Shown here piece by piece: positions 16,601-23,994 of a DNA stretch of 64,000 nt. Each line of letters begins with the position of its first letter. Positions within the stretch are counted from its first letter, which is position 1. Source of the stretch: Coprobacillus cateniformis (GTDB lineage: Bacteria > Bacillota_I > Bacilli_A > Erysipelotrichales > Coprobacillaceae); the NCBI RefSeq assembly GCF_009767585.1, contig NZ_WSNW01000001.1, positions 62,001 to 126,000 of the forward strand. The letters are read 5' to 3'. Position numbers and translations under genes: made by a program. The notes beneath the pieces were generated by a model. That model searched no databases. It was not told where the DNA came from and saw only the letters and a list, made by a program, of their open reading frames with translations.

Positions 16601-18154
16601 CTAAACAATCTTTGTTGAACATTCCTCTAGGTTAATAACCTTATCAACAATAGGAAGATAAAATTCAGGTTCATGACTCACAAGAATAACAGCCCCTTTA
16701 AAAGCAATTAAGGCTAGTTGCAATGATTCTTTCGCATCCACATCTAAATGATTGGTAGGTTCATCAAGTACCAGAACATTGGCTTCGCGATTCATAATCT
16801 TGCATAATCTTGCTTTCGCATTTTCACCACCTGATAAAACCATCATTAAAGATTCAATATGATCTGTCGTTAATCCACATTTCGCTAACATACCTCGAAT
16901 TTCACCATTGGTACGATCAGGAAACTCATCCCATATATAATCAAGCGCTGTTCTCTTTAAAGCAGCCTCTTCTTGCTTGAAGAAACCAATTTGAACAAAT
17001 GGATCTTGAATAACGATACCACTATATGGTTTCAGCATTCCAATTAATGTTTTTAATAAAGTTGTTTTGCCTAACCCATTAACACCTTTAATAGCGACTT
17101 TTTGAGAACGTTCAAAAGTCATATCCATAGGTTGCGTTAAAGGTGAATCATAACCAATCACAAGATTTTGACATTCAAACAGAACTTTCCCTGGTGTTCT
17201 GGCTTCCAAGAAAGAAAAAGTAGGTTTTATTTTTTCTTTAGGCTTATTGATAATATCCATTTTATCTAATTTCTTCTGTCTTGAATGAGCCATATTACGA
17301 GTGGCTACTCGGGCTTTGTTTCTAGCTATAAAATCTTCTAATTCAGCAATCTCTTTTTGTTGTTTTTGATAGGCATTTTCTTGTTGTTTTTTCTTTAATT
17401 CAGCTTGTTGTAAGTAATAATGATAATCACCCTTATATCTTGTTAATTCTCCATTATCTAAATGATAAATAACATTAATGACATTATTTAAGAATGTTGT
17501 ATCATGACTGACCAAAATAAAAGCATTCTCATAATTAATAAGAAAGTTTGTTAACCATTGAATATGATGTTCATCTAAATAGTTTGTTGGTTCATCAAGA
17601 ATTAAAATCATAGGATTCTCTAACAACAATTTAGTAAGCAAGACCTTTGAACGCTGTCCTCCAGATAATTCATCTACCTTCTTATCTAATCCAATTTCAT
17701 TCAATCCTAAACCACTGGCAATCTCTTTGATTTTCACATCAATTGTATAAAAACCACCATGTTCCAATATTTCTTGTATTTCTCCTACATCTTCCATCAG
17801 TTTGGTCATTGCATCTGCATCCGCAGTTGCCATCTCTTCATATATTGATAGCATTTCTTGTTCTAGATCAAAATAATGCCTAAATGCATTTTGTAAGACT
17901 TCATATATTGTTTGACCTGGTTGTAGAGTTGTATGTTGATCTAAATAGCCAGTAGTTATTCTTTTACACCATTCTATTTTTCCTTCATCTGGTGCTAATT
18001 TCCCAGTAATAATATTTAAAAAAGTTGTTTTCCCTTCTCCATTAGCACCAACAAGTCCAATATGTTCTCCATTAAGCAAACGAAAACTTGCATCTTCTAA
18101 TATTGTTCTTCCACCAAAATCATGACTCACATGTTCGACATTGAGTATACTCAT
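16601..18154 (-). CDS. ABC-F family ATPase (translation factor, YkpA/YbiT type)
   Basis: Soluble protein with two ABC domains and no membrane part. Walker A motifs are GANGEGKTT and GVNGLGKTT; signature motifs are ELSGGQRSK and VLSGGENAK; Walker B ends in LDEPTNYLD and LDEPTNHLD. A charged P-site tRNA-interaction linker (about residues 245-310) joins them. The N-terminus SILNVEHVSHDFGGRTI closely resembles the housekeeping YkpA/YbiT subgroup, which acts on stalled ribosomes, rather than known antibiotic-resistance ABC-F proteins. At 517 residues it has family length. Confidence 0.9.
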   Translation of the reverse strand: MSILNVEHVSHDFGGRTILEDASFRLLNGEHIGLVGANGEGKTTFLNIITGKLAPDEGKIEWCKRITTGYLDQHTTLQPGQTIYEVLQNAFRHYFDLEQEMLSIYEEMATADADAMTKLMEDVGEIQEILEHGGFYTIDVKIKEIASGLGLNEIGLDKKVDELSGGQRSKVLLTKLLLENPMILILDEPTNYLDEHHIQWLTNFLINYENAFILVSHDTTFLNNVINVIYHLDNGELTRYKGDYHYYLQQAELKKKQQENAYQKQQKEIAELEDFIARNKARVATRNMAHSRQKKLDKMDIINKPKEKIKPTFSFLEARTPGKVLFECQNLVIGYDSPLTQPMDMTFERSQKVAIKGVNGLGKTTLLKTLIGMLKPYSGIVIQDPFVQIGFFKQEEAALKRTALDYIWDEFPDRTNGEIRGMLAKCGLTTDHIESLMMVLSGGENAKARLCKIMNREANVLVLDEPTNHLDVDAKESLQLALIAFKGAVILVSHEPEFYLPIVDKVINLEECSTKIV

Positions 18155-18315
18155 AAAATCCCTCTTTTCTCATAAGAAAAGGAAGTGTTTACTTCCTTTA
18201 AAGTACTTCCATTATACAATAATGATGTTTAATTTCAATCATTTCTTTATGAATTGATTAGGGAAAGTATTGCTACATCATTATTTTCTTGACTTTATAA
18301 GAAATCACAAGGGGA

Positions 18316-18732
18316 CTAATGTCCCCTGTGCTTTTCTTTTCTTTTGCGTTGTTGAATAGCAAATTTTTCTTGCTTGATAAAAAGTTGATTATCTTTTGTC
18401 TTTTGCTTTTTTGTTTCCTTCATCTTTTCATGAAGTAACTGTAAAGCTTGTTGCGATTTTGTTCCTAACCCCAATGTTTGCATTTGATGTTTAACCATTC
18501 TTTGTAACCGTTTAGGATTTTGTTTACGCTCTTTAGCTTTGACAACAACACTTGGACTCCATTTCAAATGTATATATTGCTTTTGAATCATTTGGAGTAA
18601 CTCTTCAGTCTGTGGTTCAGTTCCAAGGATAACTTTACACACCTGTAAAAAGCCTTGATTTGTCTCCTCAAAAAGACCTACCCAAACACCTTCATCAAAA
18701 TACACACGAAAAGATAATGAAATTTGACCCAT
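18316..18732 (-). CDS. yjdF: YjdF family protein (DUF2992)
   Basis: Basic 138-residue protein matching YjdF: N-terminal SLSFRVYFDEGVWVGLFE, a central HLKWSPSVVVKAKERKQNPKR and a Lys/Gln-rich helical tail ending in RKRKEKHRGH. Its role is unknown; yjdF genes are linked to tolerance of azaaromatic compounds because they are commonly preceded by a riboswitch that senses them. Here the leader has that appearance. The AAAGGAGG ribosome site is complementary to a segment of the leader. Confidence 0.88.
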   Translation of the reverse strand: MGQISLSFRVYFDEGVWVGLFEETNQGFLQVCKVILGTEPQTEELLQMIQKQYIHLKWSPSVVVKAKERKQNPKRLQRMVKHQMQTLGLGTKSQQALQLLHEKMKETKKQKTKDNQLFIKQEKFAIQQRKRKEKHRGH

Positions 18733-18740
18733 AATTTTGT

Positions 18741-18850
18741 CCTCCTTTGTTTATAATGCACAAAGAATGGACGACCAAGGAGGAAGGTTACTGACTGCAA
18801 GCAGTGATCCGACTACCAACGGATTCTCAATGTGTTTTTATCTTTGCAAC
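18741..18850 (-). promoter_or_regulatory. Probable yjdF riboswitch (azaaromatic-sensing leader)
   Basis: The leader of yjdF has the features I recall for the yjdF RNA motif: ACACATTGAGAATCCG, then GTCGGATCACTGCTTGCAGTCAGTAACC when read 5' to 3' in two parts. CCGTTGGTAGTCGG can fold as a short hairpin, as can CACTGCTTGCAGT. A TTCCTCCTT segment is complementary to the AAGGAGGA ribosome site about 30 nt downstream, so control is probably translational, by hiding the ribosome site. The gene identity strongly supports the call. Confidence 0.8.
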
Positions 18851-18853
18851 TCT

Positions 18854-18880
18854 ATTATAACACAAAAGATGTACATTCAA
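18854..18880 (-). promoter_or_regulatory. Promoter of the yjdF leader
   Basis: Extended -10 TGTTATAAT with TTGAAT about 15 nt upstream as a weak -35. It would start the transcript at the 5' edge of the riboswitch. Confidence 0.6.
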
Positions 18881-18893
18881 AGGGTACATCTTT
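18864..18893 (-). terminator. Terminator of the ABC permease gene
   Basis: Ten-bp stem AAAGATGTAC/GTACATCTTT with a 9-nt loop, TTTT on the minus side; it overlaps the yjdF promoter. Confidence 0.65.
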
Positions 18894-18900
18894 ATCTTAT

Positions 18901-19557
18901 TTAAAATTCTTTTTTGTCCATGATATGGCAACTTAACATATATGATATAAGCAAAAGTACAATACCAATTCCAATCACAATAACTGCTAACCCTGAAGGA
19001 CCTAAAGCATTAATATTAACTAATAAAGGTGCTAAATCAATATTTAAGAATTCAGCTAATTGAATGAGAATGAATCCAATTGCAACAGAACATCCTACAA
19101 CCACTACCAATGCAATATTTCCTTTATTTTGCCCAAACTTTAATTGTACTGGTACCATTAATGAAATAAATAACGCCATCAAACCTAACATAATTGTACA
19201 TGTCATTAATAATTCAGGAATATTGATGTCAGGCTGAGTTGCATAATTATAAATACAAGTTAAAGCTGTAGATACAAACCAAAAACCAATCCCTAATATT
19301 ATAGCCAATATATATTTAGAGTTGACATAGAGACGACGTGTAACTGGTAATGCCATCAAGAATGAGTACCCATTGTCATATTCATCATAGCTAATAGAAC
19401 TCACTACAAATAATGACCCAATAATAGTCGAATAACTCACGATAAAAGTAGGATTATAATTCATGAAAAGAAACATAACTGAGAAAACTATAATCATAAA
19501 TATAAAGCTCTTTTGATTTTTTAATAACATTAAATCCTTGATTAATAATCCTTTCAT
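18901..19557 (-). CDS. ABC exporter permease, ABC-2 type
   Basis: Membrane subunit of 218 residues with six hydrophobic segments; the start MKGLLIKDLMLLKNQKS and the SYDEYDNGYSFLMALPVTRR loop are typical of the ABC2_membrane_2 group that includes the PmtB/PmtD phenol-soluble-modulin exporters and BcrB-like proteins. Its ATG overlaps the stop of the ATPase gene (TAATG), so the two are translationally coupled. With the ATPase it should form an exporter of a peptide or drug. Third gene of the GntR-ABC operon. Confidence 0.85.
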   Translation of the reverse strand: MKGLLIKDLMLLKNQKSFIFMIIVFSVMFLFMNYNPTFIVSYSTIIGSLFVVSSISYDEYDNGYSFLMALPVTRRLYVNSKYILAIILGIGFWFVSTALTCIYNYATQPDINIPELLMTCTIMLGLMALFISLMVPVQLKFGQNKGNIALVVVVGCSVAIGFILIQLAEFLNIDLAPLLVNINALGPSGLAVIVIGIGIVLLLISYMLSCHIMDKKEF

Positions 19558-20405
19558 TATTTTTCCCCCTTAATCATTAACATAATAACATCATCAATAT
19601 TTCCTTTTTCAACAACAATACTTGGATAATTATCAAGATAATACTGCTTTTGATTTGTTAAGCAACTATAACCAAATGGTTCTTTCTTTATTCTTAATAT
19701 ATACTGTCTGTCTAATTTTTGATATTGATTTTGATCTAATTTTAAGATTGCATAATCACTTAATAAAACATCAGTTTCTTCATGCATAATAACATGTCCA
19801 TTATGAATCATATATAAATCATCACATAATCCTTCTAAATCACTAGAAATGTGAGAACTGATGAGAATAGAGCGTGATTCATCTTCCTCCATATATTTCC
19901 TCAAAACATCAAGCAGTTCATCTCTTGCCAAAACATCCAATCCAGCTGTTGGTTCATCTAAGATAAGAAACTGTGCATCATGTGACAGAGCCACCAGAAC
20001 CTTTAATTTTGCTTGCATTCCTGTTGAAAATTCTTTGATTTTTTTGTCTTTTGGCAATCCAAATTGTTGACATCTTTCTAAAAATTTAACCTTATTAAAT
20101 TTCTTATATAAATTTGATAAAACAGGAACAATATCTCCAATCGTTAGATAACCACTAAATCCTGAATCAGATAAAACAACACCAATTTTCTCTTTATCTT
20201 TCATATCAAGTTTTTGAACATCTTTTCCAAACAATTCAATAACTCCACTATCCTTTTGAATCAAATTCAGGATAGCCTTAAATGTTGTACTTTTCCCTGC
20301 TCCATTTTGTCCAATCAAACCTGTAATACACCCACTTTTGACTTCAAGGGAACAATCAAGTGTAAATTGTTGATAATGCTTTTTTACATTTGTAAGTTTT
20401 AGCAT
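19557..20405 (-). CDS. ABC exporter ATP-binding protein
   Basis: ATPase subunit of 282 residues. Walker A is GQNGAGKST, the signature is EFSTGMQAK and Walker B ends in LILDEPTAGLD, with the H-loop His in LISSHISSDL. The C-terminal 80 residues form the extension typical of drug/peptide exporters (YtrB/PmtA-like). It lies 3 nt after a GntR regulator of the YtrA type and directly before its permease, the layout of ytr and pmt operons. Confidence 0.9.
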   Translation of the reverse strand: MLKLTNVKKHYQQFTLDCSLEVKSGCITGLIGQNGAGKSTTFKAILNLIQKDSGVIELFGKDVQKLDMKDKEKIGVVLSDSGFSGYLTIGDIVPVLSNLYKKFNKVKFLERCQQFGLPKDKKIKEFSTGMQAKLKVLVALSHDAQFLILDEPTAGLDVLARDELLDVLRKYMEEDESRSILISSHISSDLEGLCDDLYMIHNGHVIMHEETDVLLSDYAILKLDQNQYQKLDRQYILRIKKEPFGYSCLTNQKQYYLDNYPSIVVEKGNIDDVIMLMIKGEK

Positions 20406-20408
20406 AAT

Positions 20409-20780
20409 TTATTCCTCCATAATTAAATGAAATAATTCTTTCATTTCTTCTTTACTCATTCCGCTTCTTAATCCTTTTTGGATGGCCTTCTCCAAATCAG
20501 ATTCCACTTCTTTTCTTTGTTCTTCTTTTAACATTTCCTGATTAGCTGCACCAACATAGGTTCCTTTTCCATGTACAGTCACAGTAAATCCTTCTTCTTC
20601 AAGATAATCGTACGCTTTCTTGACTGTTAGAGCACTAATTTTTAGTTCTTTAGACAAAGAACGAACAGATGGTAATATATCATTTTCTTTTAATATACCA
20701 TTAATGATCATGGCTTTGATTTGTTCGATAATTTGCTCATATATAGGTACCATTGACGAATTGTTAATAATGATTTTCAT
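20409..20780 (-). CDS. GntR-family regulator, YtrA subfamily
   Basis: Repressor of 123 residues: N-terminal winged helix (VPIYEQIIEQIKAMI, LPSVRSLSKELKISALTVKKAYDYLE, VHGKGTYVG) with a short C-terminal dimerising helix pair, the size of YtrA/PmtR proteins. Such repressors control their own ABC operon and respond to envelope-active compounds. A 19-bp-arm palindrome covers the promoter just upstream, which strongly suggests autoregulation. AGGAGG precedes the ATG. First gene of the operon. Confidence 0.92.
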   Translation of the reverse strand: MKIIINNSSMVPIYEQIIEQIKAMIINGILKENDILPSVRSLSKELKISALTVKKAYDYLEEEGFTVTVHGKGTYVGAANQEMLKEEQRKEVESDLEKAIQKGLRSGMSKEEMKELFHLIMEE

Positions 20781-20798
20781 ATTTTTCCTCCTCTGTTC

Positions 20799-20851
20799 AC
20801 AAACAGTATATAACAGTATAGAACTGTTGTCAACTGTTATATACTGTTTGT
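20799..20851 (-). promoter_or_regulatory. Promoter and palindromic operator of the GntR-ABC operon
   Basis: Minus-strand promoter TTGACA (20828-20833), 17-nt spacer, TATACT (20805-20810). Two 19-nt arms in perfect inverted orientation (20799-20817 and 20833-20851, core ACAGTATATAACAGT) are separated by 15 nt, so they bracket and overlap both promoter boxes. This is the expected position and symmetry of a GntR repressor operator. Confidence 0.85.
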
Positions 20852-20955
20852 TTATGTTTTTTTATTCTATTAACCATATCTTAACATAATTTTCATTCAT
20901 TCTTGATAGTTATTTTCTTTCTATTTTATATAATATAAGTGAAGAAGGTGGTTAT

Positions 20956-21204
20956 ATGGAACGTCAAATCAAACAATATAATGAATACACATTCGCAGCA
21001 CTTGCTTTTTCTCTACTTTCCCTAGTTGGTTCATTATTAAGTGTTCTCAATGCTATAACACTGATTACAACATATCAGCTTCTTCAAGAAGCAAAGAAAC
21101 ATGGCATCAGCCAACGTCAAAACAAAGTGATATCAGCTATATTTGAAGCCAGTCTTTTGCTTACATTATGTATCACAATTTTATATGTATCTATTCAATT
21201 ATAA
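20956..21204 (+). CDS. Small two-helix membrane protein, unknown
   Basis: An 82-residue protein with two hydrophobic segments (about 13-42 and 64-80) around a basic cytoplasmic loop (QEAKKHGISQRQNK). A GAAGGTGG ribosome site and a strong terminator flank it. It is divergent from the GntR operon, whose operator lies about 100 nt away. No family recognised. Confidence 0.6.
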   Translation: MERQIKQYNEYTFAALAFSLLSLVGSLLSVLNAITLITTYQLLQEAKKHGISQRQNKVISAIFEASLLLTLCITILYVSIQL

Positions 21205-21218
21205 TCTTCAATAGAATG

Positions 21219-21252
21219 AAGACCAGGAGTTCTCCCCACTCTTGGTCTTTTA
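21219..21252 (+). terminator. Terminator of the small membrane-protein gene
   Basis: Twelve-bp stem AAGACCAGGAGT/ACTCTTGGTCTT (one G-U pair), 7-nt loop, T-run. Confidence 0.85.
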
Positions 21253-21426
21253 TCTATATTTATGTTCATGCATTTGAAAGCGACAGACAATGAGAGTTGC
21301 AATTACGATAACAACGCCATAGATAATATATACAAGCATTAAGGCTAAAAGACCTTTTGCCAACATCGAAGAAATATCATAAGTACTATTTACAAACCTT
21401 TCATCAACAATATCTACAGTTAGTCC
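21250..21426 (-). pseudogene. Membrane-protein gene remnant (C-terminal end)
   Basis: An open stretch of 58 codons without a start or ribosome site. It reads GLTVDIVDERFVNSTYD..., then a 25-residue hydrophobic helix (LALMLVYIIYGVVIVIATLI) and a basic tail before its stop. In-frame and frameshifted stops lie upstream. The helix-plus-basic-tail end suggests the last transmembrane segment of an ABC permease-like protein. The family is not certain; what is clear is that the rest of the gene is gone or scrambled. Confidence 0.5.
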
Positions 21427-21603
21427 TTAAACATCAAAAGCCTTATTTTTAAATAAAAACCCATAGTCCTGCAACTTGACATACTATAGCATAGTATAAA
21501 TACCCCCCTTTTTAAACATATTTACCATCTCCCTTATTGGAACTTATTCTATCATTCTCTATTAAAAAATTTTTTCATTTTCTAAAAACACTATTTGAAG
21601 AAG

Positions 21604-21628
21604 AAAAAGACCTTCTTCAAAAGGTCTT
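21604..21628 (-). terminator. Terminator of the alpha-amylase gene
   Basis: Eight-bp stem AAGACCTT/AAGGTCTT, 6-nt loop, TTTTT on the minus strand. Confidence 0.75.
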
Positions 21629-21636
21629 CATTACAT

Positions 21637-23076
21637 TTATTCATTTGCTTGAATATATACACTGACACTCCCACCATTGACTATAAAGACACCATTTCCC
21701 TGCCCATCAATTTGAATATGTGCCTTATAATTCCCAAGCGCATCATACCAATATGTCCCAGCATATTGAAGACCAACATACATAGTTTTACAGCCTCCAA
21801 CACTATCGCTCATCAGGCAAACTAAGCCACTCTTTTGCAGACCATCACGAACCCAACCTATAATACTGCTATCATCAAAATAATCTCGTTGTAATCCTAA
21901 GGCATAATTCTTTCTTAAAAACAATAAACAATCTAACATCTCTGATTTCCCAGAAATCTGACTATATGGGATTCCATAATAATCACCATAAAATATGCAA
22001 GGATAACCATCTTTTCTTAACAGTATTAAAGCGTAAGCAAGAGGTTTAAACCAATCAGCAATCCATGATTGTAATCCTTGAGATGGCTGAGTATCATGAT
22101 TATCAACAAAAGTCACAGCTTTATCATTTGCTATCTGAACCAATGTTCCGTCAAAAATCTTAGCTATATCATAATTCCCATTGGCATATGAAGCCTCATA
22201 GAAATGATAATGTAAAGGCACATCAAATAAAGAGACTTCTCCCTCCACTTCATTTAAATAATTGCACAAGCGACGGACATCACCATGCCAATATTCCCCA
22301 ACTGTAAAGAGTTCTTTTTGATAATGTTGCCTCAACTGACGAATCAAGTCTTTATAAAAATGGGCTCCGATATGTTTCACTGCATCTAAACGAAAACCAT
22401 CAAGTCCAGTGACTTCCAAATACCACTGTGCCCAATCTTCTAATTCAGCAACAACATGAGGATTAGAAAAATCAATATCAGCTCCCATTAAATAATCAAA
22501 ATTGCCATTTTCACCATCTACTTGAGTATCCCAATGTTTATCTTTAAATAAAAAGGTTGCATGACGTTTTGACAAAATATCATAATCTATTCCATCAAAA
22601 CATGTCCAGTTCCATGTAAAATCACTATAAACTTGTTGTCTTTTTGGAAATGTAAAAACAGTAGGAACTTCGATTGTTTCTTCACCACTTGTCACTTCAT
22701 TTTTATTATTTTGATTGACTTCATAAGCTTTTACAAATTCATTTGCATCAGCACCCATTTTATGATTGAGAACAATATCTCCATAAGCCTGTATACCAAC
22801 TTCATGTAAAGCACAAATTGCATCTCTATATTCTTCTTTTGTCCCATACTTTGTACGAATGGTTCCCTTTTGATCAAATTCACCTAAATCATAAATATCA
22901 TATACGCCATAACCTACATCATGAATTCCACCAATTCCTTTAAAAGCCGGAGGCATCCAAACAGCTGTTATTCCTATTTCTTTTAAATGCAAGGCATCTT
23001 TTTTTAATAAAGTCCATAAATGTGGTTCTGGACTTAAATACCATTCAAAATATTGCATCAATACTCCATTTTCCAT
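21637..23076 (-). CDS. Cytoplasmic alpha-amylase (GH13)
   Basis: Glycoside hydrolase family 13 enzyme of 479 residues cleaving alpha-1,4-glucans. Catalytic regions are visible in order: DIVLNHK, GFRLDAVKHI (nucleophile Asp), VGEYWHGD (acid/base Glu) and FVDNHDTQP (transition-state Asp). It begins MENGVLMQYFEWY with no signal peptide, as in cytoplasmic AmyA/AmyS-type enzymes that use imported maltodextrins or glycogen. GGAGG precedes the ATG. Monocistronic with its own terminator; no sugar transporter adjoins it. Confidence 0.93.
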   Translation of the reverse strand: MENGVLMQYFEWYLSPEPHLWTLLKKDALHLKEIGITAVWMPPAFKGIGGIHDVGYGVYDIYDLGEFDQKGTIRTKYGTKEEYRDAICALHEVGIQAYGDIVLNHKMGADANEFVKAYEVNQNNKNEVTSGEETIEVPTVFTFPKRQQVYSDFTWNWTCFDGIDYDILSKRHATFLFKDKHWDTQVDGENGNFDYLMGADIDFSNPHVVAELEDWAQWYLEVTGLDGFRLDAVKHIGAHFYKDLIRQLRQHYQKELFTVGEYWHGDVRRLCNYLNEVEGEVSLFDVPLHYHFYEASYANGNYDIAKIFDGTLVQIANDKAVTFVDNHDTQPSQGLQSWIADWFKPLAYALILLRKDGYPCIFYGDYYGIPYSQISGKSEMLDCLLFLRKNYALGLQRDYFDDSSIIGWVRDGLQKSGLVCLMSDSVGGCKTMYVGLQYAGTYWYDALGNYKAHIQIDGQGNGVFIVNGGSVSVYIQANE

Positions 23077-23185
23077 TTTAACACCTCCATAGTCTCTCTA
23101 TTATACACCTTTTTGCTTATAATAAAAAGATAATTATTATTGCTTTTAGCAATGATAATGATATAATATTTGCGAGGTGAAAATA

Positions 23186-23401
23186 ATGACAACAATTATA
23201 TTAGATACGATTCAAGAAGAAAAACTAAAATTAATTTGTAAAGAAAAAAAGCAAGATATAACAAGGTTTATTCATCATTTAATTTGGGAAGCAATTGAAG
23301 ATGAGGAAATGACTAAACTGGCAGATAAGGCTTATGCTGAATTTTTAAAAGATCCTGTGACTTATTCATTAGAAGAAATACAGGAAATGTATCATTTATG
23401 A
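23186..23401 (+). CDS. Antitoxin of a RelBE/ParDE-type pair (DUF6290-like)
   Basis: A 71-residue protein. The N-terminal TTIILDTIQEEKLKLICKEKKQDITRFI looks like a ribbon-helix-helix DNA-binding domain, followed by an acidic tail that would clamp the toxin. The ATG after GAGGTG is used rather than the GTG that overlaps that ribosome site. Its stop overlaps the toxin start by 4 nt (ATGA), the usual coupling of antitoxin to toxin. Confidence 0.8.
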   Translation: MTTIILDTIQEEKLKLICKEKKQDITRFIHHLIWEAIEDEEMTKLADKAYAEFLKDPVTYSLEEIQEMYHL

Positions 23402-23721
23402 AATATCAATGTATTTTTACAAAAAATGCAGAGAAGGAATTTAGTAAAATAGATTCATATCAGCAAAAAAAGATAGATACATGGATAATTCATAATCTTA
23501 AAAATTGTATAGTTCCTCGTCAATACGGAAAATCTTTATCTGGTCAATTGCAAAGATACTGGTCATACCGTGTTGGGAATTATCGTATTATCTGTGAAAT
23601 TGATGATGAAAACAAAAGCATTTATATCATGACAATTGGACATCGCAGTGATATCTATGACAAAATGATTCGTGAAGAAGACATCTTATATGAAACTGAA
23701 AAAATAGAGGATGAGTATTAA
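23398..23721 (+). CDS. RelE/ParE-family toxin
   Basis: Basic 107-residue protein of the RelE/ParE fold: FTKNAEKEFSKIDSYQQKKI at the start, then PRQYGKSLSGQLQRYWSYRVGNYRIICEI and TIGHRSDIYDKM near the end, all typical. RelE members cleave mRNA at the ribosome; ParE members poison gyrase. The LxGxLxxYWSYRVGxYRI pattern favours the RelE mRNA-interferase side. Translationally coupled to its antitoxin. The long tail past the core fold (KMIREEDILYETEK) is slightly unusual. Confidence 0.85.
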   Translation: MKYQCIFTKNAEKEFSKIDSYQQKKIDTWIIHNLKNCIVPRQYGKSLSGQLQRYWSYRVGNYRIICEIDDENKSIYIMTIGHRSDIYDKMIREEDILYETEKIEDEY

Positions 23722-23730
23722 ACCCAGCCT

Positions 23731-23994
23731 CTATTTCATTAATTGATCAATAACACCTATCATTTCCTCAATTTTTTTATCAGCATCTTCAGAATCCATT
23801 GCATCATGTACACAATGTTTCATATGAGCCCCTATAATCTCTTTATTGGCACGCTTTAAGATGGCTTGAGTCGCCATGATTTGATTAGAAACATCGACAC
23901 AATAGCGATCTTCTTCAATCATCTTCAAAATACCATCAATTTGTCCTCTTGCGGTTTTTAACAAACGTGTGACTTGTGACTTATCAGCTTTCAT
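23731..23994 (-). CDS. csoR: Copper-sensing repressor CsoR
   Basis: All-helical Cu(I)-responsive repressor of 87 residues. The ligand set Cys (RYCVDV), His and Cys (HMKHCVHD) matches the C-H-C site of true CsoR rather than formaldehyde or persulfide sensors. It follows copA, its ATG overlapping the copA stop by one nucleotide. A CsoR-type operator lies in the copA promoter, so it probably represses its own operon until copper binds. Confidence 0.92.
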   Translation of the reverse strand: MKADKSQVTRLLKTARGQIDGILKMIEEDRYCVDVSNQIMATQAILKRANKEIIGAHMKHCVHDAMDSEDADKKIEEMIGVIDQLMK

